Assembly: GCA_023264915.1 (NCBI GenBank)
Contig: JAHFUU010000002.1
Span: 1 to 22,226, forward strand
Direction of reading: 5' to 3'
Source of the DNA: Microthrixaceae bacterium
GTDB lineage: Bacteria > Actinomycetota > Acidimicrobiia > Acidimicrobiales > Acidimicrobilacustridaceae
DNA: 22,226 bases
The notes beneath the pieces are model-generated. The model had not been told where the DNA came from, searched no databases, and saw only the letters and a list, made by a program, of their open reading frames with translations. Positions 15,569 through 21,517 of the stretch are shown here, piece by piece. The stretch's first letter is position 1. Each line of letters opens with the position of its first letter. The translations under genes and the position numbers were made by a program.

Positions 15569-15574
15569 AGGTTA
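15569..15574 (-). promoter_or_regulatory. Possible leaderless -10 element (TAACCT) of the PAP2 gene
   Basis: TAACCT on the minus strand overlaps the TAA stop of the hydrolase (15572-15574) and is followed by 6 nt before GTG 15562. It would allow PAP2-WS/DGAT transcription apart from the upstream genes, but translational coupling is an equally good reading. Confidence 0.35.
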
Positions 15575-16426
15575 GGCGGGCATGGCCCGCGTGATGGCCG
15601 TCGCTATCCCGTCGGGATCCTCCAGCGGACCGAAGTGGCCGAGCGCGGGGTGCTCTTCCAGTCGAGCATCGGGCAACGCTGCCGCCACGGCCGGCGCGAG
15701 CGTGGCGGGCCCGTGGCCGTCGTCGAAGCCGCGTGCCACGGTGACCGGGCAAGGTACCTCTCCCAAGCGTGAGAAAGCGCTGTTGCGAGCGCCCATCTCG
15801 AAGGTGGACGCCTCGGTGTCTGGCCGGCACTTCAGCCTGACCGAGCCGTCGGGCTCGAGCGCGAAACCAAAGTCGACATATGCGCGGAGCGCGTCTGGGT
15901 GCAAGACGTTGAGCGGGGGCTTCGATGCGTAGTTGTCATAGGCCGCATCGAGGGACTCGAAGGTCGTGCGCCGCCGCCTGGCACCTTCTGCGAGCGGGTT
16001 GGCTGCGGATCGGGCCATCCCTGCCATGGGAGGGATCACGATCGGCTCGAAGAGGTAGAGGGAGGAGAACGTCCCGTGCATGGCCTGCTCGGCCAGCAAG
16101 AGCGCGGCACCGCCTTTTGAATGTCCGGCTGCTCTGACCTCGTTGAGCCCGAGCCCTTCGACCGCAGCGAGGACATCTTCGCCGAAGCCGTGCCAATCGA
16201 TGTCCAGCATGTCGGGGCGGGTCGAATCGCCATGGCCCCGGAAGTCCAAGGCGTAGCAGTGGAAGGTCAGGCGCTCAGCGACAGGTTGCCAGACACGGCC
16301 GTGGAAGCCCGTGGCGTGGCACAACAGCAGGGGTGGGCCTGCGCCGCCCAGGTCGTGGATGGCGATCTGCACCCCGTCTGTCGAGCCCACCATCATCGGC
16401 GGTCCAGCCCTTGCCCAGCTCGGCAT
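15572..16426 (-). CDS. Alpha/beta hydrolase
   Basis: 284 residues. The fold's motifs are clear: LLLCHATGFHGRVW oxyanion region (33-46), DFRGHGDS (61-68), nucleophile S103 in AGHSKGG, an acid in GFDDGHG (D235 or D236), and H264 in ALGHFGPLEDP. The Lys after the nucleophile (GHSKGG instead of GHSMGG) is characteristic of one actinobacterial subgroup. Substrate unknown; its place next to PAP2 and WS/DGAT suggests a lipid or ester. It is 58 bp downstream of the unknown 156-aa gene and 9 nt before the PAP2 start, hence likely one operon. ATG 16426 is used; ATG 16396 or 16393 would remove 10-11 residues that look like untranslated leader. Confidence 0.92.
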   Translation of the reverse strand: MPSWARAGPPMMVGSTDGVQIAIHDLGGAGPPLLLCHATGFHGRVWQPVAERLTFHCYALDFRGHGDSTRPDMLDIDWHGFGEDVLAAVEGLGLNEVRAAGHSKGGAALLLAEQAMHGTFSSLYLFEPIVIPPMAGMARSAANPLAEGARRRRTTFESLDAAYDNYASKPPLNVLHPDALRAYVDFGFALEPDGSVRLKCRPDTEASTFEMGARNSAFSRLGEVPCPVTVARGFDDGHGPATLAPAVAAALPDARLEEHPALGHFGPLEDPDGIATAITRAMPA

Positions 16427-16484
16427 CCACGCTCAAGTGCAGTCCAGTGCGGGCAGGCAGTGGGCTGAGGTGCCTGCGGGGCGC

Positions 16485-16955
16485 TCAGCTTGGGGTGTGT
16501 GGTGTTGCCGGGCTGGGATCGCACAGGTCGATTCTGTCACCTGCGGGCACCAACCCAACCCTCCATGTGCCGAGCAGGCCGCGCCGGAGGAGGTCGCGGA
16601 TGACGCCCAGAGCACGATCGTCGACCACGCGCCGCCCCTCGCAGATGGTGTCGTGCAACAAGTCGATGGGCACGACCGCCTCTGCCGCGCGTGCGGTGCC
16701 CATGCCCATGGACACGAGCAAGGTGTCCACGAAGGGAACCCAGCTCAGGTGGTCAGCAAGCCCCGATCGGATGTCAGCGGCGAGATGGCTGACGGTGAAT
16801 GCTGCCTCGTGCTGTGTCGACGAGCTGGTGACGCCGAGCAGCACGAACACGCCGGCGGGACCGGCGACGAGCCGAGCCCGGTCGTGGCTTGCGACCGCGA
16901 AGTTGCCTGGGAGGGAGGCCAAGGCTTCGTCGATGCTGTTCAGCGTCTCGGTCAC
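16485..16955 (-). CDS. Hypothetical protein heading the lipid operon (weak NERD-like pattern)
   Basis: 156 residues from GTG 16955 (TTG 16961 is the alternative). No signal peptide or membrane helix is certain. The stretch RLVAGPAGVFVLLGV (about 28-42), a later hydrophobic VPFVDTLLVSMG and the helical RALGVIRDLLRRG recall nuclease-related NERD proteins, but the catalytic Asp/Glu-Lys residues are not evident, so I regard it as unknown. It is the first gene of the minus-strand cluster leading to hydrolase, PAP2 and WS/DGAT. Three 18-bp operator-like palindromes (16980-17038) end 25 nt upstream of GTG, so this promoter is the one the predicted repressor would block. TACCTT (16960-16965, minus) is a possible -10 but is slightly too close to the GTG. 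Confidence 0.72.
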   Translation of the reverse strand: MTETLNSIDEALASLPGNFAVASHDRARLVAGPAGVFVLLGVTSSSTQHEAAFTVSHLAADIRSGLADHLSWVPFVDTLLVSMGMGTARAAEAVVPIDLLHDTICEGRRVVDDRALGVIRDLLRRGLLGTWRVGLVPAGDRIDLCDPSPATPHTPS

Positions 16956-16979
16956 GTGCAAGGTATCGGATCTTCTGAT

Positions 16980-16997
16980 ATAGGCCTTTAGACCTAT
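16980..16997. promoter_or_regulatory. Operator-like palindrome A
   Basis: ATAGGCCTTTAGACCTAT, 18 bp, symmetrical apart from a C/T difference within the half-sites and the central bases. Its right half is identical to the half-site of the 8308-8330 operator. It is the site nearest the lipid operon start codon (25 nt). Confidence 0.6.
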
Positions 16998-16999
16998 TG

Positions 17000-17017
17000 G
17001 TGGGCCGTACGACCTAT
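17000..17017. promoter_or_regulatory. Operator-like palindrome B
   Basis: GTGGGCCGTACGACCTAT, 18 bp, imperfect palindrome around GTAC, starting 20 bp after site A. It forms with site C a perfect inverted repeat of 17-bp arms (17001-17017 and 17021-17037) with spacer ATC. Confidence 0.65.
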
Positions 17018-17020
17018 ATC

Positions 17021-17038
17021 ATAGGTCGTACGGCCCAT
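17021..17038. promoter_or_regulatory. Operator-like palindrome C
   Basis: ATAGGTCGTACGGCCCAT, 18 bp, the mirror image of site B, starting 21 bp after it. The three sites repeat every 20-21 bp, that is two helical turns, so bound dimers would line up on one face of the DNA. Confidence 0.65.
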
Positions 17039-17172
17039 AGCCTACCAGAACGGGAGCGGGGAGGGATGGGCGGCGGTGGCACTCGTGAACGGCAGCGAGC
17101 GGTCGGTTCATGCAGAACCAGGTGGCGGCGCCCACGGTGCGCCGGCTGGTGGGCCGTCCACTGGTCCCGGCT

Positions 17173-17247
17173 AGTCACTCGCAGGTCGCCGTCTGACCTC
17201 CCTGCCCAGTCACGCTGGTCGCCGTTCGAGCGTTCCCGGCCAGTCAC
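17173..17247. repeat. Imperfect 34-35 bp tandem repeat
   Basis: AGTCAC occurs at 17173, 17208 and 17242, and GGTCGCCGT at 17184 and 17218, giving a period of 34-35 bp. The first two units share AGTCAC followed by GGTCGCCGT; the third is partial. It lies in the non-coding leader before GTG 17294. Function unknown. Confidence 0.45.
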
Positions 17248-17280
17248 CTCACCCGGCAGGCCGGGGCCGAGCCCCGTTAG

Positions 17281-17286
17281 TAGGGT
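17281..17286 (+). promoter_or_regulatory. Leaderless -10 element (TAGGGT)
   Basis: TAGGGT, 7 nt, then GTG 17294, with no ribosome-binding site in between. This supports GTG 17294 over the longer frame as the real start. Confidence 0.5.
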
Positions 17287-17293
17287 TGACGCC

Positions 17294-18277
17294 GTGGGAA
17301 CGACTCGACCCGGGCAAGGCGCTTGCAGCGGATCCATCGACAGCCTGCTTTCGGTCTGGGGGCAACATCTCGGCCGCCGGGTCTGGGGTACCCGGTGGCG
17401 ATCGGCGAGCAAGGCCCGAGATCCGGCCGTGGGGTCCGCGCCCAGCAGCCAGCTGGCTTCCTGGCTTGCCGAGCTGGCCAGCGTGCCAAGTGGTGTTGCG
17501 CTCGCGTACCTGCCGGCCACCGGAGGGATCAATGCTCGCACCCGCGAGCAGCTGATCCTGGCGGTCTGTGAGGTCAACGGCACGCGCCGTTCCGCCTGGG
17601 TGCATGGCGCGTGGCTCGACTTCTTGGGGCGGCGCGATCCCGACGAGGTGCTCGGTCCGCTCTTTGACTACGCGAGGTCCTGCGCGGAGGCCGGGCACCC
17701 GCTTGACACGACGACGCTCGACGCCGTGTTTCCCCGCCCCGTCGTCCGTTCGGTTCGTGCGACGGTCGCCCGCGCTGAGCTTGCCGGGCTGGTCGACACC
17801 GCGGCCGATGGTCTGATCGAGACGACCCGTGGACGACGGCCATTCTCGTTCGGCGGCCTGGCCAAAGGGGCAGCCCTGGTCGCTGCCACCCTTCCGATGA
17901 CGGTGCCGACGGTTGCCGCCGCCACCGCGATGCGCGCCCTGGACATCCTCGCTCCCTCGATGCCCGAGATCGACACTCCACCAGGAACTGACTCTGACCT
18001 GATGGTCGACCTTGCAGCGCAGGCAGTGCCGGCCTACCTGGGCAACACGATCTTGAGAACCGGTCTGGTGTGGTCGCCGGTGAGCATCTCGATCGCCTTC
18101 CGGATGGAGGGCAAGGCATTCACCCTGACGGTCGGCCGCGGGGCCGTGAGCGTGCGACAAGGGGTCAGCCGTCGAGCGCTCGTGGTCATCGACGGCGGGC
18201 TCGACTCCATGCTCAAGGTCGTCGCCAGTCGAGTGGCCGGCGAGCTCACGAACCCGCGCCCGCTGCGCAGTCGCTGA
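17294..18277 (+). CDS. AhpD/carboxymuconolactone-decarboxylase-like protein lacking active Cys, with SCP2-like C-terminus
   Basis: 327 residues from GTG 17294, chosen for the leaderless TAGGGT 7 nt upstream and because the frame before it does not look like protein. Residues 83-110 follow the AhpD/CMD helix pattern (TREQLILAVCEVNG then AWVHGAW), keeping E93 and H104 but with T97 and S100 where the family has its two redox cysteines. A Gly/Ala-rich hydrophobic segment (187-212) could be membrane-associated. The tail (about 235-320) resembles SCP2-type sterol/lipid carrier domains: ISIAFRMEGKAFTLTVGRGAVSV, then ALVVIDGGLDSMLKVV. It is divergent from the lipid operon and convergent with the acyl-CoA dehydrogenase, fitting a lipid-related role. 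Function is not established; domain calls are by pattern. Confidence 0.78.
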   Translation: MGTTRPGQGACSGSIDSLLSVWGQHLGRRVWGTRWRSASKARDPAVGSAPSSQLASWLAELASVPSGVALAYLPATGGINARTREQLILAVCEVNGTRRSAWVHGAWLDFLGRRDPDEVLGPLFDYARSCAEAGHPLDTTTLDAVFPRPVVRSVRATVARAELAGLVDTAADGLIETTRGRRPFSFGGLAKGAALVAATLPMTVPTVAAATAMRALDILAPSMPEIDTPPGTDSDLMVDLAAQAVPAYLGNTILRTGLVWSPVSISIAFRMEGKAFTLTVGRGAVSVRQGVSRRALVVIDGGLDSMLKVVASRVAGELTNPRPLRSR

Positions 18278-18295
18278 GCCTTTCCCGAGCGTGCC

Positions 18296-19492
18296 TCAGC
18301 GGAAGGCGTTGAGGCCCGTGATCGCCTGCCCGAGCACGAGCGTGTGGATCTCGTTGGTCCCCTCGTAGGTGTACACGGACTCGAGGTTGTTCATGTGTCG
18401 GATCACTGGGTACTCGAGAGTGATCCCGTTGGCACCGAGAACTGATCGAGCCTCCCGGGCCACCCATAGGGCCTCGCGGACGTTGTCCATCTTGCCGAAG
18501 CTCACCTGGGCAGGCGACAGCCGACCCTGGTCCTTCAGGCGTCCGAGGTGCAGGGCCACCAGCGTGCCCTTGTTGACGCGCACCATCATCTCGACCAGCT
18601 TCCGCTGCGTGAGCTGGAAGGCCGCTATCGGACGGCCGAACTGCGATCGCTGAGCGCTGTAGGCGAGTGCCGCCTCGTAGCAGGCCCGGCCGGCGCCTAC
18701 GGCGCCCCACAGGATGCCGAAGCGGGCCTCGTCGAGGCAGGACAGCGGACCGCGAAGCGACGACACCTCGGGCAGCCGCAACGAGTCCGGCAGCCTGAGG
18801 TCATCGAGGACGAGCTCTGAGGTGACCGATGCACGCAACGAGACCTTCTTGCGGACGTCATGGGTGCTGAACCCCGGGGTGTCAGTCGGGACGATGAACC
18901 CGGCATAGTGCGAAGCTTCATCGGGAGTTCGGGCCCACACGATCGCAACGTCCGCGATCCCGCCATTTGTGATCCACATCTTCGAGCCGTTCAGCACCCA
19001 GTCAGAGCGCTCGCGCCGAGCCACGGTCCGCATCGAGGAAGGGTCGCTTCCCGAGTCGGGTTCGGTGAGCCCGAAGCATCCGATGATCTCGCCTGCGGCC
19101 ATCGGCGGGAGCCACTGCTGTTTCTGCTCCTCTGAGCCGAAGCGCCAGATCGGGAACATCGCGAGGGACCCCTGCACCGATACGAACGAGCGGGCACCGC
19201 TGTCGCCCGCCTCGAGCTCCATGCACGCCAGCCCATATGCCACAGCGCTGGTGCCGGCGCAGCCGTAGCCCTCGAGATGCATGCCCAGCAGGCCGAGGGC
19301 CCCCATCTCCTTGGCGATCTCGGCAGGGAAGGTGCCCTGCTCGAACCAGTCAGCCACGTCGGGGACGATGCGGTCGTTGACGAACTTCCTCACCGTGTCA
19401 CGCAGCAGGCGCTCGTCGTCGTCGAGCAGCGAGTCGATTTCGAGGAAGTCGGCGGCGTGCGGCGCCCCCGCGGGATCGTGTGATGTGCTCAT
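18296..19492 (-). CDS. Acyl-CoA dehydrogenase, glutaryl-CoA dehydrogenase type
   Basis: 398 residues. The family blocks are CFGLTEPDSGSDP (139-151), WITNGG (173-178), RSQFGRPIAAFQLTQ (282-296) and YTYEGTNEIHTLVLGQAITG (374-393). The base E377 lies in YEGT, the isovaleryl/glutaryl-type location being elsewhere in other ACADs only for long-chain forms. R101 in ARSFVSVQ sits where glutaryl-CoA dehydrogenase uses Arg to hold the free carboxylate, and E94, S105 and Y376 occupy the other expected places. The enzyme should oxidise and decarboxylate glutaryl-CoA to crotonyl-CoA in lysine/tryptophan breakdown, using FAD. ATG 19492 is used; the frame extends to 19939 but overlaps the divergent gene. 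No partner (electron transfer flavoprotein or CoA-transferase) is adjacent. Confidence 0.9.
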   Translation of the reverse strand: MSTSHDPAGAPHAADFLEIDSLLDDDERLLRDTVRKFVNDRIVPDVADWFEQGTFPAEIAKEMGALGLLGMHLEGYGCAGTSAVAYGLACMELEAGDSGARSFVSVQGSLAMFPIWRFGSEEQKQQWLPPMAAGEIIGCFGLTEPDSGSDPSSMRTVARRERSDWVLNGSKMWITNGGIADVAIVWARTPDEASHYAGFIVPTDTPGFSTHDVRKKVSLRASVTSELVLDDLRLPDSLRLPEVSSLRGPLSCLDEARFGILWGAVGAGRACYEAALAYSAQRSQFGRPIAAFQLTQRKLVEMMVRVNKGTLVALHLGRLKDQGRLSPAQVSFGKMDNVREALWVAREARSVLGANGITLEYPVIRHMNNLESVYTYEGTNEIHTLVLGQAITGLNAFR

Positions 19493-19840
19493 GGCGTTGT
19501 GGACCCCCCGGGTCGAGACTCGTGCGCGTCGTGGTGGGGTCAGGATGACCCACGCCGCAGACCTGCTCAAGTCCTGTCGAGGCGGCGATCGGCGCAGCCG
19601 CCAAGAGGCCAGGGCGCGGATGCCTTGGGCACAACCCGAATCGCGGAACAGCGTGGCACGGCGCAGCCTCCCGGGCCGCGGTGCACAGCCTGTCGCGACG
19701 ATCACCGATCCTTGTTGGTACCTTTGCCGCATGAGCCTCCCCAGCCGGGCCTTGATCCGCTCCTTCTCGCGTGCACGGGCGGAATCCATGGCCCATGCCA
19801 GAGTCGATCCTTGCGGGACCGGGTCAGAGAGGACGGAGTC
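19493..19840. other. 348-bp divergent region before the phosphatase gene
   Basis: The first part (19493-19718) holds nothing I recognise: long frames cross it on both strands but translate to Arg/Pro-rich sequence and are extensions of neighbouring genes. The second part holds a TACCTT -10-like hexamer and a 37-codon ORF that overlaps the phosphatase start. Confidence 0.5.
19719..19724 (+). promoter_or_regulatory. Leaderless -10 element (TACCTT) of the leader ORF
   Basis: TACCTT followed by 6 nt (TGCCGC) and ATG 19731. This would make the transcript begin at the leader ORF and continue through the phosphatase gene. Confidence 0.45.
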
Positions 19841-19844
19841 GTGA
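19731..19844 (+). CDS. Possible 37-aa leader peptide overlapping the phosphatase start
   Basis: 37 codons, Ser/Arg/Ala-rich (MSLPSRALIRSFSRARA at the start), no recognisable domain. ATG 19731 lies 6 nt after TACCTT, the leaderless spacing. Its TGA (19842-19844) overlaps the GTG of the next gene in GTGA, the classic translational-coupling overlap, and the GGACGGAG ribosome-binding site of that gene lies inside its last codons. It may be a leader peptide or coupling ORF rather than a functional protein; chance cannot be ruled out at this length. Confidence 0.4.
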   Translation: MSLPSRALIRSFSRARAESMAHARVDPCGTGSERTES

Positions 19845-21394
19845 CCGGTGCCGAGCCCCTTGCCCAGCCCGGGACCGACGAGCACCGTCTGCATGTGGAC
19901 CAGGCCGAGAGGGCCCTGCTCGACGCTTCGATGGCCCACATCGTGGAGATGGTGCTACGGCAGGTCGACGAGGACACCTACGAGGTGGCCGCCGAGGACG
20001 GGCGGGTACGGTTCGAGCGAGCTCCGCAAGGCAACGGGTGGAGCTTCGGTGTGCTCGATCTGCAGGGGCGAAACCCGCTTGCCATCCAGGAGGCCAGCCG
20101 GTTCTCCCCCCTCCGAGACGAGGCCTCGAACCCCTTTCCCGATCGCACCGAGAACTCCTACCCGTTCGCGTACGAGCAGGTCGCTCAGATCTTCGACTCC
20201 CCGTCGGCACCTGACCTCGTCTCGATCCACACCTCCGCCCACAACTGGGCCGACCAGGGAGGCCACGTCGGCGAGCACGGGTCGATAGATGTGGTCCAGT
20301 CCCGGGGCCCGTTCATCATCGCCGGCGCAGGTGTAAAGAGATCGGGCATGATCGCCGAGGCCTGCCGGGTCGTCGACATCGCGCCAACGGTCCTCGCTCT
20401 CCTGGGTGTTGAGCCACGGCGAGGCATCGGGTTGAACGGCCAGGCCAGGGACGATGCCCTGCTGGCGCGCCAGGACGGAGAGCCGCTGACCCAGCTGCTC
20501 GACGGGCACGGTTCCCCGCCTGAGCACGTCGTTGGTTTCCTGCTCGACGGAGCCAACGCCAACGTGCTCTATGACATGGCGACCAGGGGTGAAGCTCCCA
20601 ACGTCGCCCGATTGCTCGAGATGGGGACCGCACTTGGACATGGCGCGATGTCGTCGTTGCCAACGGTCACGCTTGCGAACCACACCTCCATCCTCACCGG
20701 CGCACATCCCGGCCATCACGGGATCTTGAACAACGCCTGGTACGACCGGGCGAGGCGCGAGCAGGTCATCACCAACTCGCCCGCGCACTGGATCACCTCG
20801 ATGACCCACCTCGACCCGCGAGTCGAAACGCTGTTCCAGGCAGTCACCCGCAGCTTCCCGGGCGAGATCGCAGTCAGCATCAACGAGCCCTGCGACGTGG
20901 GTGCTGACCATTCGGTGTTCGAGATGATGCGGCGAGGTGAGCCGATCTTCAGGCCTCCTCCGCTTGATGAGCTGCCCCACACGACCAAGCGGTTCGTCCG
21001 CCCGGTCAAGGAGTACAAGTGGTCATCTCTGGTCGATCACACTGGTCTCGATCAGTTCCTCGGAATCTGGTCAGGTCACTATGCCGAGACCGAATGGCCA
21101 ATCCCCAAGTTCACGTGGATGAACTTCTCGCTCACCGACGCCGCCTTCCACGAGGGCGGCCCGTACTCCGAGATCGCCGCCGCCAGCGTTCATGACACCG
21201 ATGCTCGAATTGGCGAGGTGCTCGACGCTGTCGAGCGGGCCGGCGTGTTCGAGGAGACGGCGTTCTTCCTGACAGCCGATCACGGTATGGAGGAGTCCAA
21301 CGTCGAGTGCACCGGCAACTGGGCCGACGCCCTCGACGAGTCCGGAGTCGCCTACCGCGACGAGGGCTACAGCTTCATCTACGTCAACCCCTGA
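19841..21394 (+). CDS. Alkaline-phosphatase-superfamily phosphodiesterase/nucleotide pyrophosphatase with permuted motif order
   Basis: 517 residues from GTG 19841, which has GGACGGAG just upstream; the frame open from 19499 is not protein-like before it. The catalytic core is of type I phosphodiesterase kind: FLLDG (D236), PTVTLANHTSILTG (nucleophile T277, N280), NFSLTDAAFHEGGP (D433, H437) and TADHGMEES (D480, H481). The segment that normally follows TADHGM, with the last metal His and the vdxxPTvLallG ending, is instead near the N-terminus: GGHVGEHGS (140-148), RGPFIIAGAGV, VVDIAPTVLALLGVEP (177-192). The protein then stops soon after TADHGM. So all metal ligands seem present but in circularly permuted order. 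No signal peptide is visible, so it is probably cytoplasmic. Substrate unknown. Confidence 0.88.
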   Translation: MTGAEPLAQPGTDEHRLHVDQAERALLDASMAHIVEMVLRQVDEDTYEVAAEDGRVRFERAPQGNGWSFGVLDLQGRNPLAIQEASRFSPLRDEASNPFPDRTENSYPFAYEQVAQIFDSPSAPDLVSIHTSAHNWADQGGHVGEHGSIDVVQSRGPFIIAGAGVKRSGMIAEACRVVDIAPTVLALLGVEPRRGIGLNGQARDDALLARQDGEPLTQLLDGHGSPPEHVVGFLLDGANANVLYDMATRGEAPNVARLLEMGTALGHGAMSSLPTVTLANHTSILTGAHPGHHGILNNAWYDRARREQVITNSPAHWITSMTHLDPRVETLFQAVTRSFPGEIAVSINEPCDVGADHSVFEMMRRGEPIFRPPPLDELPHTTKRFVRPVKEYKWSSLVDHTGLDQFLGIWSGHYAETEWPIPKFTWMNFSLTDAAFHEGGPYSEIAAASVHDTDARIGEVLDAVERAGVFEETAFFLTADHGMEESNVECTGNWADALDESGVAYRDEGYSFIYVNP

Positions 21395-21430
21395 CCCTGT
21401 GCCGCTGTACCGGCGACTGGCCTTGCCATC

Positions 21431-21490
21431 GGCGAGTGCCGCCCCGGCGCCCTGTCCACTCGCCGTTGTCGAGCGCTCCTGCTCGACAAC
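21431..21490 (+). terminator. Two contiguous hairpins after the phosphatase gene
   Basis: GGCGAGTG (21431-21438) pairs with CACTCGCC (21457-21464), and directly next to it GTTGTCGAGC (21465-21474) pairs with GCTCGACAAC (21481-21490) with a 6-nt loop. All arms are exact. They lie 36 bp after the phosphatase stop and end 27 bp before the DoxX-like start, so they probably end the upstream transcript. No U-tract follows. Confidence 0.5.
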
Positions 21491-21505
21491 TCACGGGGGA
21501 TGCGC

Positions 21506-21511
21506 TACGAA
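21506..21511 (+). promoter_or_regulatory. Possible leaderless -10 element (TACGAA) of the DoxX-like gene
   Basis: TACGAA, 6 nt, then ATG 21518. It departs from TANNNT at the last base. It is the main reason to prefer 21518 over ATG 21500. Confidence 0.25.
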
Positions 21512-21517
21512 CCGGCC

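Larger units (their letters stand above)
16962..17293. other. 332-bp divergent intergenic region with operator cluster
   Basis: No credible coding sequence; the plus-strand frame open from 16997 translates to Arg/Trp/Pro-rich sequence unlike protein. The left part (16980-17038) is AT-richer and holds three phased palindromes. The middle (17039-17160) shows only a GGGGAGGG before an ATG at 17066. The right part holds an imperfect 34-35 bp repeat (17173-17247) and then TAGGGT before GTG 17294. Confidence 0.6.

Noticed and set aside
16997..17293. Extension of the AhpD-like gene to 16997 (or ATG 17066 with a GGGGAGGG in front)
   Set aside because: The added sequence is Arg/Trp/Pro-rich, would start inside the operators, and GTG 17294 has a leaderless -10 at the right distance.
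17249..18160. 303-codon frame antisense to the AhpD-like gene
   Set aside because: GC-rich shadow frame with no domain pattern; the plus-strand frame has recognisable motifs.
19499..19840. Extension of the phosphatase frame to 19499
   Set aside because: The first 114 codons do not resemble protein in composition; GTG 19841 has GGACGGAG in front of it.
19493..19939. Extension of the acyl-CoA dehydrogenase frame to 19939
   Set aside because: It would run across the phosphatase start, and family homology begins shortly after ATG 19492.
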